From contig JACRHS010000011.1 of assembly GCA_016217595.1 (NCBI GenBank), positions 62,001-126,000 of the forward strand: 64,000 nt of DNA, in the 5' to 3' direction. Made by a program: the position numbers and the translations under genes. This stretch comes from Opitutia bacterium (GTDB lineage Bacteria; Verrucomicrobiota; Verrucomicrobiia; Opitutales; Opitutaceae). Below, piece after piece: positions 19,818-28,253 of this stretch; the stretch's first letter is position 1; each line of letters begins with the position of its first letter. The notes beneath the pieces are model-generated. The model saw nothing but the letters and a program-made list of their open reading frames with translations, was not told the DNA's origin and did no database searches.

Positions 19818-22100
19818 TTATTCGAGGGTGATTTCGATCCACTCGACGGGCGCGGCGTTGGCCCCACGCTCCGCGAAGGCGAATTGCAACACGCCCTTGG
19901 CCAGCGCGCCGGCGCTCTCCTCGATGGCGCCGCCGACCAGATGCGTGCGCAGCTTGACCCGCCCGTCGGGGCCGGCGTGCTGCAGCTTCACCTCGCCCTG
20001 GCCGTACGGCACGGCGCGAAGCTGGCGCGCGGCGTGAATATCCGCCGCCTCCCGGGTGACAAGCACGAGCGGCGCGGTGGCCTCCACGCCCATCTCCGCC
20101 CAGCTCCGGTCCCGCAGCGCCACACCGGTCAAGAGCGCGCCTTCGTAGCGCGCCCAGGAACTGGCGTGCGCGGCGCGCGTCGAGGCAAAGACCGGTCGGT
20201 CGCCCTTGACCTCGATGCGGAAGCGCGAGGCCGGCCGCAGCAGTTGCGCGAGGCCGTTGAACTTCGCGATCTGCGCGGGTGTCGGGCTCATACCGCGCTC
20301 ATCCGGGCCGAGTGGCTGCAGCAGGCCCAGCGTGCCGATGAGCGCGGAGTCGAACCAGATTTCCGGCATGCTCTCCCAATCGTAGCCGCCCGAGCCGTAG
20401 GTCGGCATGCCGATCTCGGCCAGCATGCTGCTGAAATAAAAGCGGCGGTTGGCCTCGACGTCGTACTCGCCCGGACAGACGTAGAGATCGTCCGGGCTGT
20501 GCAGATCGATGTACCGGCCCAGCAGCGGCGTGAGCGAATAGTACATCAGCACGATGTCCGGGTTTTCCTCCCGCATGGCCTCGACGATGATCTCCAGTCC
20601 CTTGGCCATCATGCGCTCGCCGGCGAAGCTCATGTCGCGCGGCGCCGCCAGCGCGAGCGAGGGAATCTCGTACCCGAAATCGAATTTCACCAGGTCGGGA
20701 TGGTAACGCTGGATGAAGCGCCGGGCGCGTTCGCGCAAGCCGCGCTGTACCTCCGGCTGGGTGAAATCCAGCAGATAGTAGTTGTTTTTTCGGAACGGCT
20801 TTCCGTTCACGTCGCGCAGCATGTGCTCGAGGGTGAGGCCCAGCTCGGCCGGGTTTTCGCAGCGCATGAACGCCGCCCAGACGCCCACGTACATCCCCTC
20901 CTGGCGCAGCTGGCCGAGGAATTTCTCGAATTGCGGCACCCGCGTCGCCGAGTGCTCCAGGTTGCCGTAAGTCCCCTCCCATTTGTCATCGATCACGAAC
21001 ATGCCGGGGCGCAGCCCGAGGCCGCGCAGCCGCGTGTGCATGCTGGTCAGGGCGGCGTCGGTGAGTTTGTCGCCGATGGTGCGCTGCGCGGTCTGATCGC
21101 CCCAAGTGTTGAACTGCGGCGCGGCCATCACCGCCTCCTTGTGCGCGGAGCGCTGCGGAATCTGCACGATGCCGGCCTCGACCAGCTTCGCATAATACGC
21201 CCGCGTCGCGGCGCGAAAATCCGCTCCGAAAGTGAACACCAGCTTCGCGCCGAGAGCGATTTTCCCCGGGCCGCGGAGGTGATGCCAAATATCGCTGCGC
21301 GTGCTGATGATGACGCTATGCGTGCCGCTCAGCGTTTGGAAAAACATGTCGCCCGCGGGCAATTCCGCCAGGCCGCAGCAAAACGCATCCGACAGCCCCT
21401 CGGCCAGGAAACCGGGCGACGGGTAATTTTTCCCGCGCTCGAAGCCGCAAAAATAGTGCACGGGCAAGCCCCACTGCTGATGCGCGCCGGGATACGGCCC
21501 GCCGCCGCGGCCCAGCCAGCAGGTCATGTTGAGATTAACCTTCTGGGCAATGATGGGACTGATGGCGGCCGAGTCCTCGATGCCGGGAATCACCGCAAAC
21601 GTGCATTGCATCCTGGGCTTTTCCTTGTCCGAGAAATAGCGCACCTCGACGATGTCCTCCGCCGTGGTGCTTTCGTAGGCCACAGGGTCGAACCACACCG
21701 CCGTCGCATCGAACCGCAGCGTGAGACTCGCGGTCGCCGTGCCGTTCGCGCAGGCGTATTTCACCGTCAGAGAGTCCGCGCTCGTCGTGTGCGCGGCGAC
21801 CCGCCCCACTTGGGACTGCCGGGCATTGGCCGCCGTGCTCACGATGATTTCCGGCTGCAGCCGGCCTTTTACGACCGGGCGATCCTTGGCGTCGAACACC
21901 TGGAACGTGTCCTTGGCCTGGTTCCATTCCCACCGATAGGCGGCGGCCTCGACGCGGACCACGCCGTTGGCCTCGCTGAGACGCGGCTTGCCCTGCGCCT
22001 GCGCGGAGAGGGTGAGCAATGCTCCGGCGCACAGCAGGCCGAAGGTTAAGTACAGCCGGGAGAGCGAACGAGCGCCGCTTTTAATTATGGTACCGGTCAT
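19818..22100 (-). CDS. Clan GH-D-like TIM-barrel glycosidase, exported
   Basis: A 760-residue protein with a signal peptide ending SAQAQG, an N-terminal beta domain and a TIM barrel. The barrel resembles GH36/GH31-type alpha-glycosidases: FVIDDKWEG (Asp371, Asp372) and LVKFDFGYE, where Asp474 takes the place of the nucleophile in the KWD motif of GH36. A C-terminal beta domain follows. I cannot place it in a named family by eye. The barrel logic (D-D after strand 4-like, K-x-D on the nucleophile strand) supports a retaining alpha-glycosidase. Its place in the operon next to the GH36 and GH2 genes supports action on the same glycan. A 116-base spacer separates it from the symporter gene. Confidence 0.72.
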   Translation of the reverse strand: MTGTIIKSGARSLSRLYLTFGLLCAGALLTLSAQAQGKPRLSEANGVVRVEAAAYRWEWNQAKDTFQVFDAKDRPVVKGRLQPEIIVSTAANARQSQVGRVAAHTTSADSLTVKYACANGTATASLTLRFDATAVWFDPVAYESTTAEDIVEVRYFSDKEKPRMQCTFAVIPGIEDSAAISPIIAQKVNLNMTCWLGRGGGPYPGAHQQWGLPVHYFCGFERGKNYPSPGFLAEGLSDAFCCGLAELPAGDMFFQTLSGTHSVIISTRSDIWHHLRGPGKIALGAKLVFTFGADFRAATRAYYAKLVEAGIVQIPQRSAHKEAVMAAPQFNTWGDQTAQRTIGDKLTDAALTSMHTRLRGLGLRPGMFVIDDKWEGTYGNLEHSATRVPQFEKFLGQLRQEGMYVGVWAAFMRCENPAELGLTLEHMLRDVNGKPFRKNNYYLLDFTQPEVQRGLRERARRFIQRYHPDLVKFDFGYEIPSLALAAPRDMSFAGERMMAKGLEIIVEAMREENPDIVLMYYSLTPLLGRYIDLHSPDDLYVCPGEYDVEANRRFYFSSMLAEIGMPTYGSGGYDWESMPEIWFDSALIGTLGLLQPLGPDERGMSPTPAQIAKFNGLAQLLRPASRFRIEVKGDRPVFASTRAAHASSWARYEGALLTGVALRDRSWAEMGVEATAPLVLVTREAADIHAARQLRAVPYGQGEVKLQHAGPDGRVKLRTHLVGGAIEESAGALAKGVLQFAFAERGANAAPVEWIEITLE

Positions 22101-22270
22101 GGGGACTGAGATGGAGGGTTAACTATCAGGAAAAGTTTCGGGCGCGAAACGCGGCGCAGTCTTCCTGCCGTCGATTTGACCGTGGTCCCATCGGCAGCCA
22201 GAAGACTCTTCGTCGGGCGAACTCCGGTATCGCGCCGTAAAAGCAGAGGCGGATCCTGCCGGCAGACCGG

Positions 22271-25200
22271 TCAGTAGCTGCCCTTGAGGCCGAACGTCCA
22301 GAAGCCGGCATAGTCGCCGCGGGAACCGAAGCGCGCGACCTTGGGCGTTTGCGGATTATAATTCTGGGTGTCCTGCACCTCATTCGTGAGGTTTCTGAAG
22401 CTGGCGAACACCGCGAGGTTCTTCCAGAGCTTGTAGTCGGCCGTGAGGTCGACGTAGAGCCGCTTGGAGCCCCAGACGAAGGAGCCGGGCGCGATGCTGG
22501 GGCCGGGGGTGACCGGGCCGCGGCGCTGCCGGCCGCGATAATTCCAATTCATGTGCACGCTGTATTTTTCGCGCACCATGCCCACGCCCCAATTGTACGT
22601 GCGCGGGATGAAATTATCGAGGGAGCCGGCTTCATCGCCGGCAGAACGCTGGGCGGTGACGTTGGCAAACACCTGCACTCCGCGCGCCCAATACGGCAGA
22701 AACAGCAGATTCTGCTTATAGGCCAGATCCACGCCCGTCATCCGGACGACATTCGCGAGATTCTTCTGCGTGACGACCTCGTACGCGCCGTATGACGCCG
22801 GATCCAAGCCGTAGAGCGAGAGGAATTCAGGCGTGGCGGCCACGATGGTGCTCTCAAAGAGATTGGTGAAATCCCGCAGATACGCGCCAACCGACAACTG
22901 CCCGCCGCGCGCAAAATAATATTCGAGCCGCACCTTGGCCGACTTGGCGCTCCACGCCTTGATGCCCGCGTTGTTGACCTGAATGCGGGTGGCGTTGCTC
23001 GTGTTGGGTTGCACCGTCAAGTCGGGCAGCGTCAGCCCGCCGGTGTACTGATCGTAGTCCGGCCGGCCGACCGAATAGTAGTAGGCCGCCCGTGCGATGA
23101 GATTGTCCGTGATGTTGTAACTGACATTGATGCTCGGGAACCAGCGGAGGTATTCCTTTTCGGCATGCAGCCCGCGCGCGAGGTAAGTGAGCCGCGACAC
23201 GCCCAGCGTATCGGTGGTCGGCAAAATCGTGAGCGGGCGCCCATTGGAGCCGAGAATGAATTTGCCGCTCGCGTCGCGCTGGAAATTGCGGGTCGGATCG
23301 GTGAGCGGGCCTTCGGCATTGATGTTGGTCTGCTCGGCGCGGATGCCGCCCGTAAACTTGAGCCGGCGGTTGAAGAACGCCACGTCGCCCCGGATATAGG
23401 CGGAGGAGACGGTTTCCTCGGCATGCTTCGAGCGGGTCACCACGGAGCGGTAGAGGCTGTTCGGATCGGTGGTGAAATAGCTCGGGTTATTTTTGTAGAG
23501 CTCCCAGTACTTGACGTTGCTGATCCATTGCAATTTGCCGAAACCGAACGGCGTGGTGCGTTGCGAGAAGATATCGTCGAGCACGATGCCCGCGGCATCG
23601 TCGCTGCCGGGCGCCGACGGAGTCGTGCTGGGTTTCCCATCGGCGCCGCGAAACGTGTAGGTGTCGGTATAACCGGTCAGATCGCGCAACGACTGGCGCA
23701 CATCGAGACCGGCTTTGATTCCGACCGGGACGGTGCCGAGCATGAAATCGCGGCGGAGATTGGCAAATGCGCTGCGCTTGAGGTCGATCGCGTCCGTCGG
23801 CTGGGAGGTGGCATTGTTCAACGCATAGTTGTTCAGCACGTGGAAATCGACCGGCGCGCCTGACGTCCCGTCGAACACCGAGATGCGGCCGGGTTGCAGA
23901 TAGTAGATGTCGTCGTACCAGACCGTGACATTCTGCCGGCGGGCCTGGACGGCGCTGAAGTAGCCCTTGTCGATATCGCGCAGATGGAGGACCGACGTCG
24001 AATACCCGGTGCCGGCCTCAGCCTTCCAGATTTTGCCATCATGCCGATACATGAAAGTGCTGACGATGGTGTTGCCCATCCAGCAGCGCGCGGTGTCGGA
24101 GGTGCGTATCTCGCCCTTGCCGGGATCGCTATGCGCCCAGGTGACGCCGAAATTTCCCACGGTGATGGGATAGGCGATGAAATACAGCTGGCGGTTGTTG
24201 GCCTCCACATCGAGGAAGTTGTATTGGAAGGAGACCGAAATGCGGTCGTAGTTGCTCAGCTTGTAATCGATCGTCGTGCTGAGCGAATCCGCCGTGCTCA
24301 GGCGCGTGCTGTCGGCGACGCGGTAATCGGTCAGGTACGGCTTGTCGGGCGTGGTATGAGGGATGGTCGTGCCGTTGGTGACGTTGCCGCCGCCGCGCCA
24401 GTAGTTTTGCGACCAGTCCTCGACCTGCACCTGCACGTTGTGGTTGCCGGAGAGCGTAAAGCCAAAGCGTTTGGTCACCGGCACGATCCAGGAAAAATTG
24501 AGGCCGGGCGTGACTTTGCGGGAGGGATTGAAGAACGGTCCGGGCGTTTTGTGAAAATCGCGCGCGGAGTCCTTCATCATCATGAACACGCTGTAATTGA
24601 ACTCCGGACGCGAGCGCTCGAACGCGCTCCGCGGCACCATGTTCACCGAGCCGGCGAGCGCCGAGCCGGGCGATTCCGGTGTGGGCGATTGCAGCACTTC
24701 GATGCGGGAGATGTTGTTGACGGAGACCTGATCGAGCGTCACCGCACGCGCCGTGCCGTTGCTGGCCATGGCCGCGATGTCGAAGCCACCGACCGTGACC
24801 GGCACGTAGGCCGGCGACACGCCGTTGAGGGAGATCGTGCGCGCCTCGCCCGCGCCATATTCCATGGTGACGCCCGGCAAAAACTTCAGTACCTCGCCCG
24901 GCGTGCCGTCGACGACGACGCCAAACTCATCCGCCGCGATCGCGCTCACGACATTGGGCGCGAAACGCTGCTCGTTGAGGGCCATGGCCGCCGCGTCCAT
25001 CCGGCGCGAGGTCGAGACCACGAATTCCGCGAGATGGATGGTGTCGCCCGCCACGCCTTCTTTCGGCTTCACCGCCCGCAACGTAATGTCGCGCTGCACG
25101 ATTTTGCCGCTGTCCACCGCCACCGTCTCGGTGTGGGGATCCAAGCCTGTATAAAAAACGCGCAGCTTCATCACTCCCGCCGGCACATCGACGAGACGAT

Positions 25201-25693
25201 ACTGACCGATCCCGTCGGTGAAAACCTCCAGCGCCGTGCCATCGACCGTGATCCGCACTTTCTCCAGGTATTCGCCGCGGCCGGCGTCGAAGACGCGACC
25301 TTCGATCCCGCCCGTGCCGACAAGACCGGCCGTGCGACCCGTCTCCGTCGTCGCAGTCGTACGGTTCACTGCAAAAGCACCGTTCCTGGCTTGTGTGGCC
25401 GCCAGCGGCGTGCCGGCCAGCAAACGCTCCAGCGCTTCGCGCGCCGTGTAGCTGCCTTTGATCGCCGGCAGTTGCACCCCGCGGACCGCGTCAGACGGGT
25501 AAATGACTTCGAGCTGGGACTGCTCCATGAAGAGTTGCAGCGCCGTGGCCGCGTCGGCCGCCGGCAGATCGAACGTGCGTTTGGGCTCTTGCGCGGTGGC
25601 AAAAGTCAGGGCCGATAGCAGCACTGCGCAAAGGCGGAGGAGGTAGGCTCCGGCGACAACACTACGTCGGGATAACAAGGAGGGATGGTTCAT
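22271..25693 (-). CDS. TonB-dependent receptor with N-terminal STN domain (first unit)
   Basis: A 1140-residue outer-membrane transporter with a signal peptide. The STN signalling domain (about 40-110, FDLPAADAATALQLFMEQSQ ... GSYTAREALERLLAGTPL) is followed by a carboxypeptidase-regulatory-like domain (about 128-205), a plug (VVDGTPGEVLKFLPGV ... SPGSALAGSVNMVPRSAF) and a 22-strand-type barrel ending WTFGLKGSY. The STN domain implies FecA-type surface signalling to the FecR/sigma pair upstream in the same operon. The downstream glycosidases suggest an oligosaccharide cargo instead of a siderophore. A promoter-like motif lies 48 bases before its ATG. Confidence 0.92.
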   Translation of the reverse strand: MNHPSLLSRRSVVAGAYLLRLCAVLLSALTFATAQEPKRTFDLPAADAATALQLFMEQSQLEVIYPSDAVRGVQLPAIKGSYTAREALERLLAGTPLAATQARNGAFAVNRTTATTETGRTAGLVGTGGIEGRVFDAGRGEYLEKVRITVDGTALEVFTDGIGQYRLVDVPAGVMKLRVFYTGLDPHTETVAVDSGKIVQRDITLRAVKPKEGVAGDTIHLAEFVVSTSRRMDAAAMALNEQRFAPNVVSAIAADEFGVVVDGTPGEVLKFLPGVTMEYGAGEARTISLNGVSPAYVPVTVGGFDIAAMASNGTARAVTLDQVSVNNISRIEVLQSPTPESPGSALAGSVNMVPRSAFERSRPEFNYSVFMMMKDSARDFHKTPGPFFNPSRKVTPGLNFSWIVPVTKRFGFTLSGNHNVQVQVEDWSQNYWRGGGNVTNGTTIPHTTPDKPYLTDYRVADSTRLSTADSLSTTIDYKLSNYDRISVSFQYNFLDVEANNRQLYFIAYPITVGNFGVTWAHSDPGKGEIRTSDTARCWMGNTIVSTFMYRHDGKIWKAEAGTGYSTSVLHLRDIDKGYFSAVQARRQNVTVWYDDIYYLQPGRISVFDGTSGAPVDFHVLNNYALNNATSQPTDAIDLKRSAFANLRRDFMLGTVPVGIKAGLDVRQSLRDLTGYTDTYTFRGADGKPSTTPSAPGSDDAAGIVLDDIFSQRTTPFGFGKLQWISNVKYWELYKNNPSYFTTDPNSLYRSVVTRSKHAEETVSSAYIRGDVAFFNRRLKFTGGIRAEQTNINAEGPLTDPTRNFQRDASGKFILGSNGRPLTILPTTDTLGVSRLTYLARGLHAEKEYLRWFPSINVSYNITDNLIARAAYYYSVGRPDYDQYTGGLTLPDLTVQPNTSNATRIQVNNAGIKAWSAKSAKVRLEYYFARGGQLSVGAYLRDFTNLFESTIVAATPEFLSLYGLDPASYGAYEVVTQKNLANVVRMTGVDLAYKQNLLFLPYWARGVQVFANVTAQRSAGDEAGSLDNFIPRTYNWGVGMVREKYSVHMNWNYRGRQRRGPVTPGPSIAPGSFVWGSKRLYVDLTADYKLWKNLAVFASFRNLTNEVQDTQNYNPQTPKVARFGSRGDYAGFWTFGLKGSY

Positions 25694-25740
25694 AGGGGAA
25701 GAGGAGCGCAGATCGCCAAACGCGGCACCAACGCGCCCGT

Positions 25741-25769
25741 AAGACGAAGCAAGGGCAGAAATTCGCTAC
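25741..25769 (-). promoter_or_regulatory. Putative ECF-sigma promoter P1, before the first TonB receptor
   Basis: On the minus strand the sequence reads GTAGC (25769-25765), 18 bases, then CGTCTT (25746-25741). It has an A8 tract just upstream and a GGGCGC patch just downstream. The -10-like box is 48 bases from the ATG of the receptor. The CGTC core is typical of -10 elements used by ECF sigma factors. Two near-identical arrangements occur at 26198-26226 and 31578-31606. Confidence 0.65.
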
Positions 25770-26152
25770 GGTTTTTTTTGAAATTCGGTTAAACGGTCGC
25801 CTGTTGGCTCCACCCGGTTGATGGCGATGGCGCCATTTTTCGCCTGCGTGGCCCGCAAGGCGGTGCCGGCCAGCAATCGGTCGATGGCCTCGCGCGCGGT
25901 GTACGTGCCTTTGATGGCCGTGGTCTTTTCGCCCTTCACGCGGTCTGGCGGATAAATGACCTCCTGCATCGCCTGCTCCGCAAAGCGGCGCAGCGAGATC
26001 GTGGCATCGGCTGCCGGGACATCGAACGCGATCCGCGGAAGCGACTGCTCACGCGGCGCCCCGTAGCCAGGGCACATGGCCAGACCCACCACGCCGAACC
26101 CGACAAGAAGCCGGGTGCGCAGATGGCCGACGAAGGACGAAACGGTTTCCAT
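25766..26152 (-). CDS. Stand-alone STN-domain protein (or truncated TonB-receptor N-terminus)
   Basis: A 128-residue exported protein with a signal peptide ending near CPGYGA, one STN domain (FDVPAADATISLRRFAEQAM ... GTYTAREAIDRLLAGTALRA) and then a stop shortly after the domain. The STN sequence is closely similar to the N-terminus of the receptor encoded immediately downstream. The 5' regions of both genes also match, which indicates tandem duplication. It could be a functional soluble signalling module competing for FecR. It could equally be the surviving N-terminus of a decayed receptor. The intact frame, signal peptide and own promoter-like motif favour expression. It lies between the FecR and receptor genes. 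Confidence 0.7.
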   Translation of the reverse strand: METVSSFVGHLRTRLLVGFGVVGLAMCPGYGAPREQSLPRIAFDVPAADATISLRRFAEQAMQEVIYPPDRVKGEKTTAIKGTYTAREAIDRLLAGTALRATQAKNGAIAINRVEPTGDRLTEFQKKP

Positions 26153-26197
26153 AAATAGGGGGCAACCCCACGCGCACAGAGCGGCGGGTGCGCCCCT

Positions 26198-26226
26198 AAG
26201 ACGAAGCAGCGGGCAAATCCAGCTAC
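26198..26226 (-). promoter_or_regulatory. Putative ECF-sigma promoter P2, before the stand-alone STN gene
   Basis: Minus-strand GTAGC (26226-26222), 18-base spacer, CGTCTT (26203-26198), with an A6 tract upstream and GGGGCGC downstream. It lies 46 bases before the ATG at 26152. It matches P1 over both boxes, the spacing and the flanks. Confidence 0.65.
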
Positions 26227-26244
26227 GGCTTTTTTAAGAAAAAC

Positions 26245-27321
26245 TCACGGCGCGGACCGCAACACAATCGTGTCGCCCCGATGTTCGGTGACGAACCCGA
26301 AGCTGGTCTGCAAAAGCTCTGCAAAACTATCGGCATTGTCGGCGCGGAAGCGACCGCTGATGCGCAACGTGCCGAGTCTGGCATCCGCCAGCACCAGCCG
26401 GCAGCGCGCGGCCGATGTCGGGTGCCGGTTGAAGCGTTCGATGGCCTCGGCCAACGGCGTGGCGTCGAAGACCAGCCGGCTGCTTTGCCAGGCCAGCTCC
26501 TGATCGATGGCCACAGGGGAAAGGGTCTCGATTACAGCCGGGCGCAACGGGTCCTGCGCAGACATGGCGGTGGACACCGTGATGCGTTGTCCGGCGACCA
26601 GTTCGGGCGCAGACGCGGGCAGGCTCGTCGATACCAACGCGGGAGTGGGCGCAGCGATGGGCGGCGGAGTTGCCACGCGTACCCGGCCTTCGGTGACCAA
26701 TACTTTGATGGCGTCGCGATCCATGCGCACGGCAAACGCGGTGCCGACAGCCCGGACCGCGATGCCGTTGGCTTCCACCACAAACGGGCGCAGCGGGTTT
26801 TTGGTGACCGCGAAGTGCGCCTCACCCCGCGTCAACCGCACGCGCCGTTCACCCGGAGTAAATTGTTCCTCGATCTGGCTGCCCGTCTTTAGTTCTACCT
26901 CCGTGCCATCCGACAACTGCCGGACGGAAGAAGCGACTGTGGTTGCGGGCGCTAAAGCCGTGGTCTTTCCCCAGCGCGGCCAGAGGACAAACGCCAGCGC
27001 CACCGATGCGGCCGCAGCCCAAGCAATCGTCCAGGCGTGACGCCGAAAACGGCGGGGGCGCGCAAAGAAATCGGGATCGGCATCGTCTTTATCCGGCCGC
27101 GGATAATGCGCGAGCTGATCGAAGGTCTGCCATGCGTTCTCCAGCTCCGCCACTGCTGCGGCATGACGCGAATCGGCCTGGCGCCAAGCATCGAAAGCCT
27201 GTCGCTCGGCGGGCGTCAGCGTCCGGTCTTCCTGGAGCGCCAACCAGCGGGCGGCCTCGCGCTCGATGGCCGCGGAAGGCTTGACCGGTTGGACGTCGAA
27301 TTTGCGGGGCTGCGAGCTCAT
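26245..27321 (-). CDS. FecR-family anti-sigma/signal transducer (first unit)
   Basis: A 358-residue FecR protein. The N-terminal cytoplasmic DUF4880-type domain (REAARWLALQED ... FDAWRQADSRHAAA) would hold the sigma factor. One membrane helix follows (about 93-113, WTIAWAAAASVALAFVLW). Then come the periplasmic FecR domain (LTRGEAHFAVTKNPLRPFVVEA) and a C-terminal STN-like/DUF4974 domain (WQSSRLVFDATPLAEAIERFNRH). It passes receptor occupancy to the ECF sigma factor. Its ATG overlaps the sigma stop (ATGA), so the two proteins are probably made in a fixed ratio. Confidence 0.93.
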   Translation of the reverse strand: MSSQPRKFDVQPVKPSAAIEREAARWLALQEDRTLTPAERQAFDAWRQADSRHAAAVAELENAWQTFDQLAHYPRPDKDDADPDFFARPRRFRRHAWTIAWAAAASVALAFVLWPRWGKTTALAPATTVASSVRQLSDGTEVELKTGSQIEEQFTPGERRVRLTRGEAHFAVTKNPLRPFVVEANGIAVRAVGTAFAVRMDRDAIKVLVTEGRVRVATPPPIAAPTPALVSTSLPASAPELVAGQRITVSTAMSAQDPLRPAVIETLSPVAIDQELAWQSSRLVFDATPLAEAIERFNRHPTSAARCRLVLADARLGTLRISGRFRADNADSFAELLQTSFGFVTEHRGDTIVLRSAP

Positions 27322-27875
27322 GGCGTGGGACCGGATTCGCGGCCTACGCCTTGATGGCGCAGGTGTGCCGCACAGCGGCGCATGCCCTTGGCGATCTGGG
27401 CGCGCACCGTGTGCTCGGAGATGCCGAGCCGTTCGGCGACCTCCTTGGGTGTGTAACCGTACATTTTGCAGAGTGTGAGCACTTGACGGCAGCGGTCGGG
27501 CAGATCCCGCAACGCCTCGGCGAGAAACTCGAGTTCCTGCCGGGTGCTGACGGTCTCCGCCACGTCCACGCGCTCATCTAAGACGGATAACTGCTCGATT
27601 TCAGCTACGCTGGAAATTTCCACGACATTGCGGCGGCGGCCCAGATCGAGCACGGCATTGCGCGCGATGGCATAAAGGGCGGCCTTGCTGGAACGAACCT
27701 CCTCGTCCTGGTTTTGCTGGCGGCGACGCCAGAGTCGAAAAAACGCCTCCTGGGCGATGTCATCCACATCCGTCAACCACGGGAACCGGCTCCGCAAATA
27801 GGCCCGCAGCGAGGAACCATGCGGGTGCACTTCCTCGACAAACCAGCGGGCATTTTCAGGGTTCTCGGAGCCCAT
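27318..27875 (-). CDS. ECF sigma factor, FecI-like (first unit)
   Basis: A 185-residue sigma-70 family factor with only regions 2 and 4. Region 2 shows FPWLTDVDDIAQEAFFRLWRRR and SKAALYAIARNAVLDLGRRR. Region 4 ends in a helix-turn-helix YTPKEVAERLGISEHTVRAQIAKG. The neighbouring fecR gene and STN-bearing receptors make it a cell-surface-signalling sigma factor. Its likely targets are the promoter-like motifs P1-P3 in this window, which is an inference. It is the first gene of the polysaccharide-utilisation operon. Confidence 0.94.
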   Translation of the reverse strand: MGSENPENARWFVEEVHPHGSSLRAYLRSRFPWLTDVDDIAQEAFFRLWRRRQQNQDEEVRSSKAALYAIARNAVLDLGRRRNVVEISSVAEIEQLSVLDERVDVAETVSTRQELEFLAEALRDLPDRCRQVLTLCKMYGYTPKEVAERLGISEHTVRAQIAKGMRRCAAHLRHQGVGRESGPTP

Positions 27876-28253
27876 GCGTTATTCACCGACAGATGTCCGC
27901 GCCTGAAGCAAGCGCACGTTCACCGCTCGACGTTAATACCTACAGCAGCTTCGGACTTAACCCGAAATTATTTTCCAACCTCAGATAAAAGGCTGCGTTC
28001 CCAAATGACGCTTGAGCGCCTGAGGACGCTCTCATCCACAAAAGATTTGGCCTTGGGCACACCTTTGAGTTTTGCACCAGGCGCGCCCCGCCCTGCTGTA
28101 ACGATCTATAATGAGGTATCGCTCATCCGTCGGCAAAGAGGGAGACGACGACAGTAGGTCGCTGTAAACGCCGTCTCCGTTGCAATGATTACCGGGCGCT
28201 TCAGTCGCCCGATAGGTGAAAAAGCATATAAAGTAAATTGCGTCAGCTCTCTA
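27876..28253. other. Intergenic region between the two sigma/FecR/receptor units
   Basis: No convincing gene is present. The region must hold the promoter of the first sigma gene (minus strand, right to left) and the 3' end of the second receptor operon. Two hairpins are visible near the receptor end: ggagacg/cgtctcc (28141-28147 with 28172-28178), and cgggcg/cgcccg (28193-28198 with 28206-28211). Neither is followed by a clear T-tract on the minus strand, so terminator function is uncertain. The region is less GC-rich than its surroundings. Confidence 0.5.

Noticed and set aside
22202..22230. Possible fourth promoter match (ATACC-N18-AGTCTT) before the GH-D-like gene
   Set aside because: One mismatch in each box, no A-tract, and 102 bases from the ATG; too weak to annotate.
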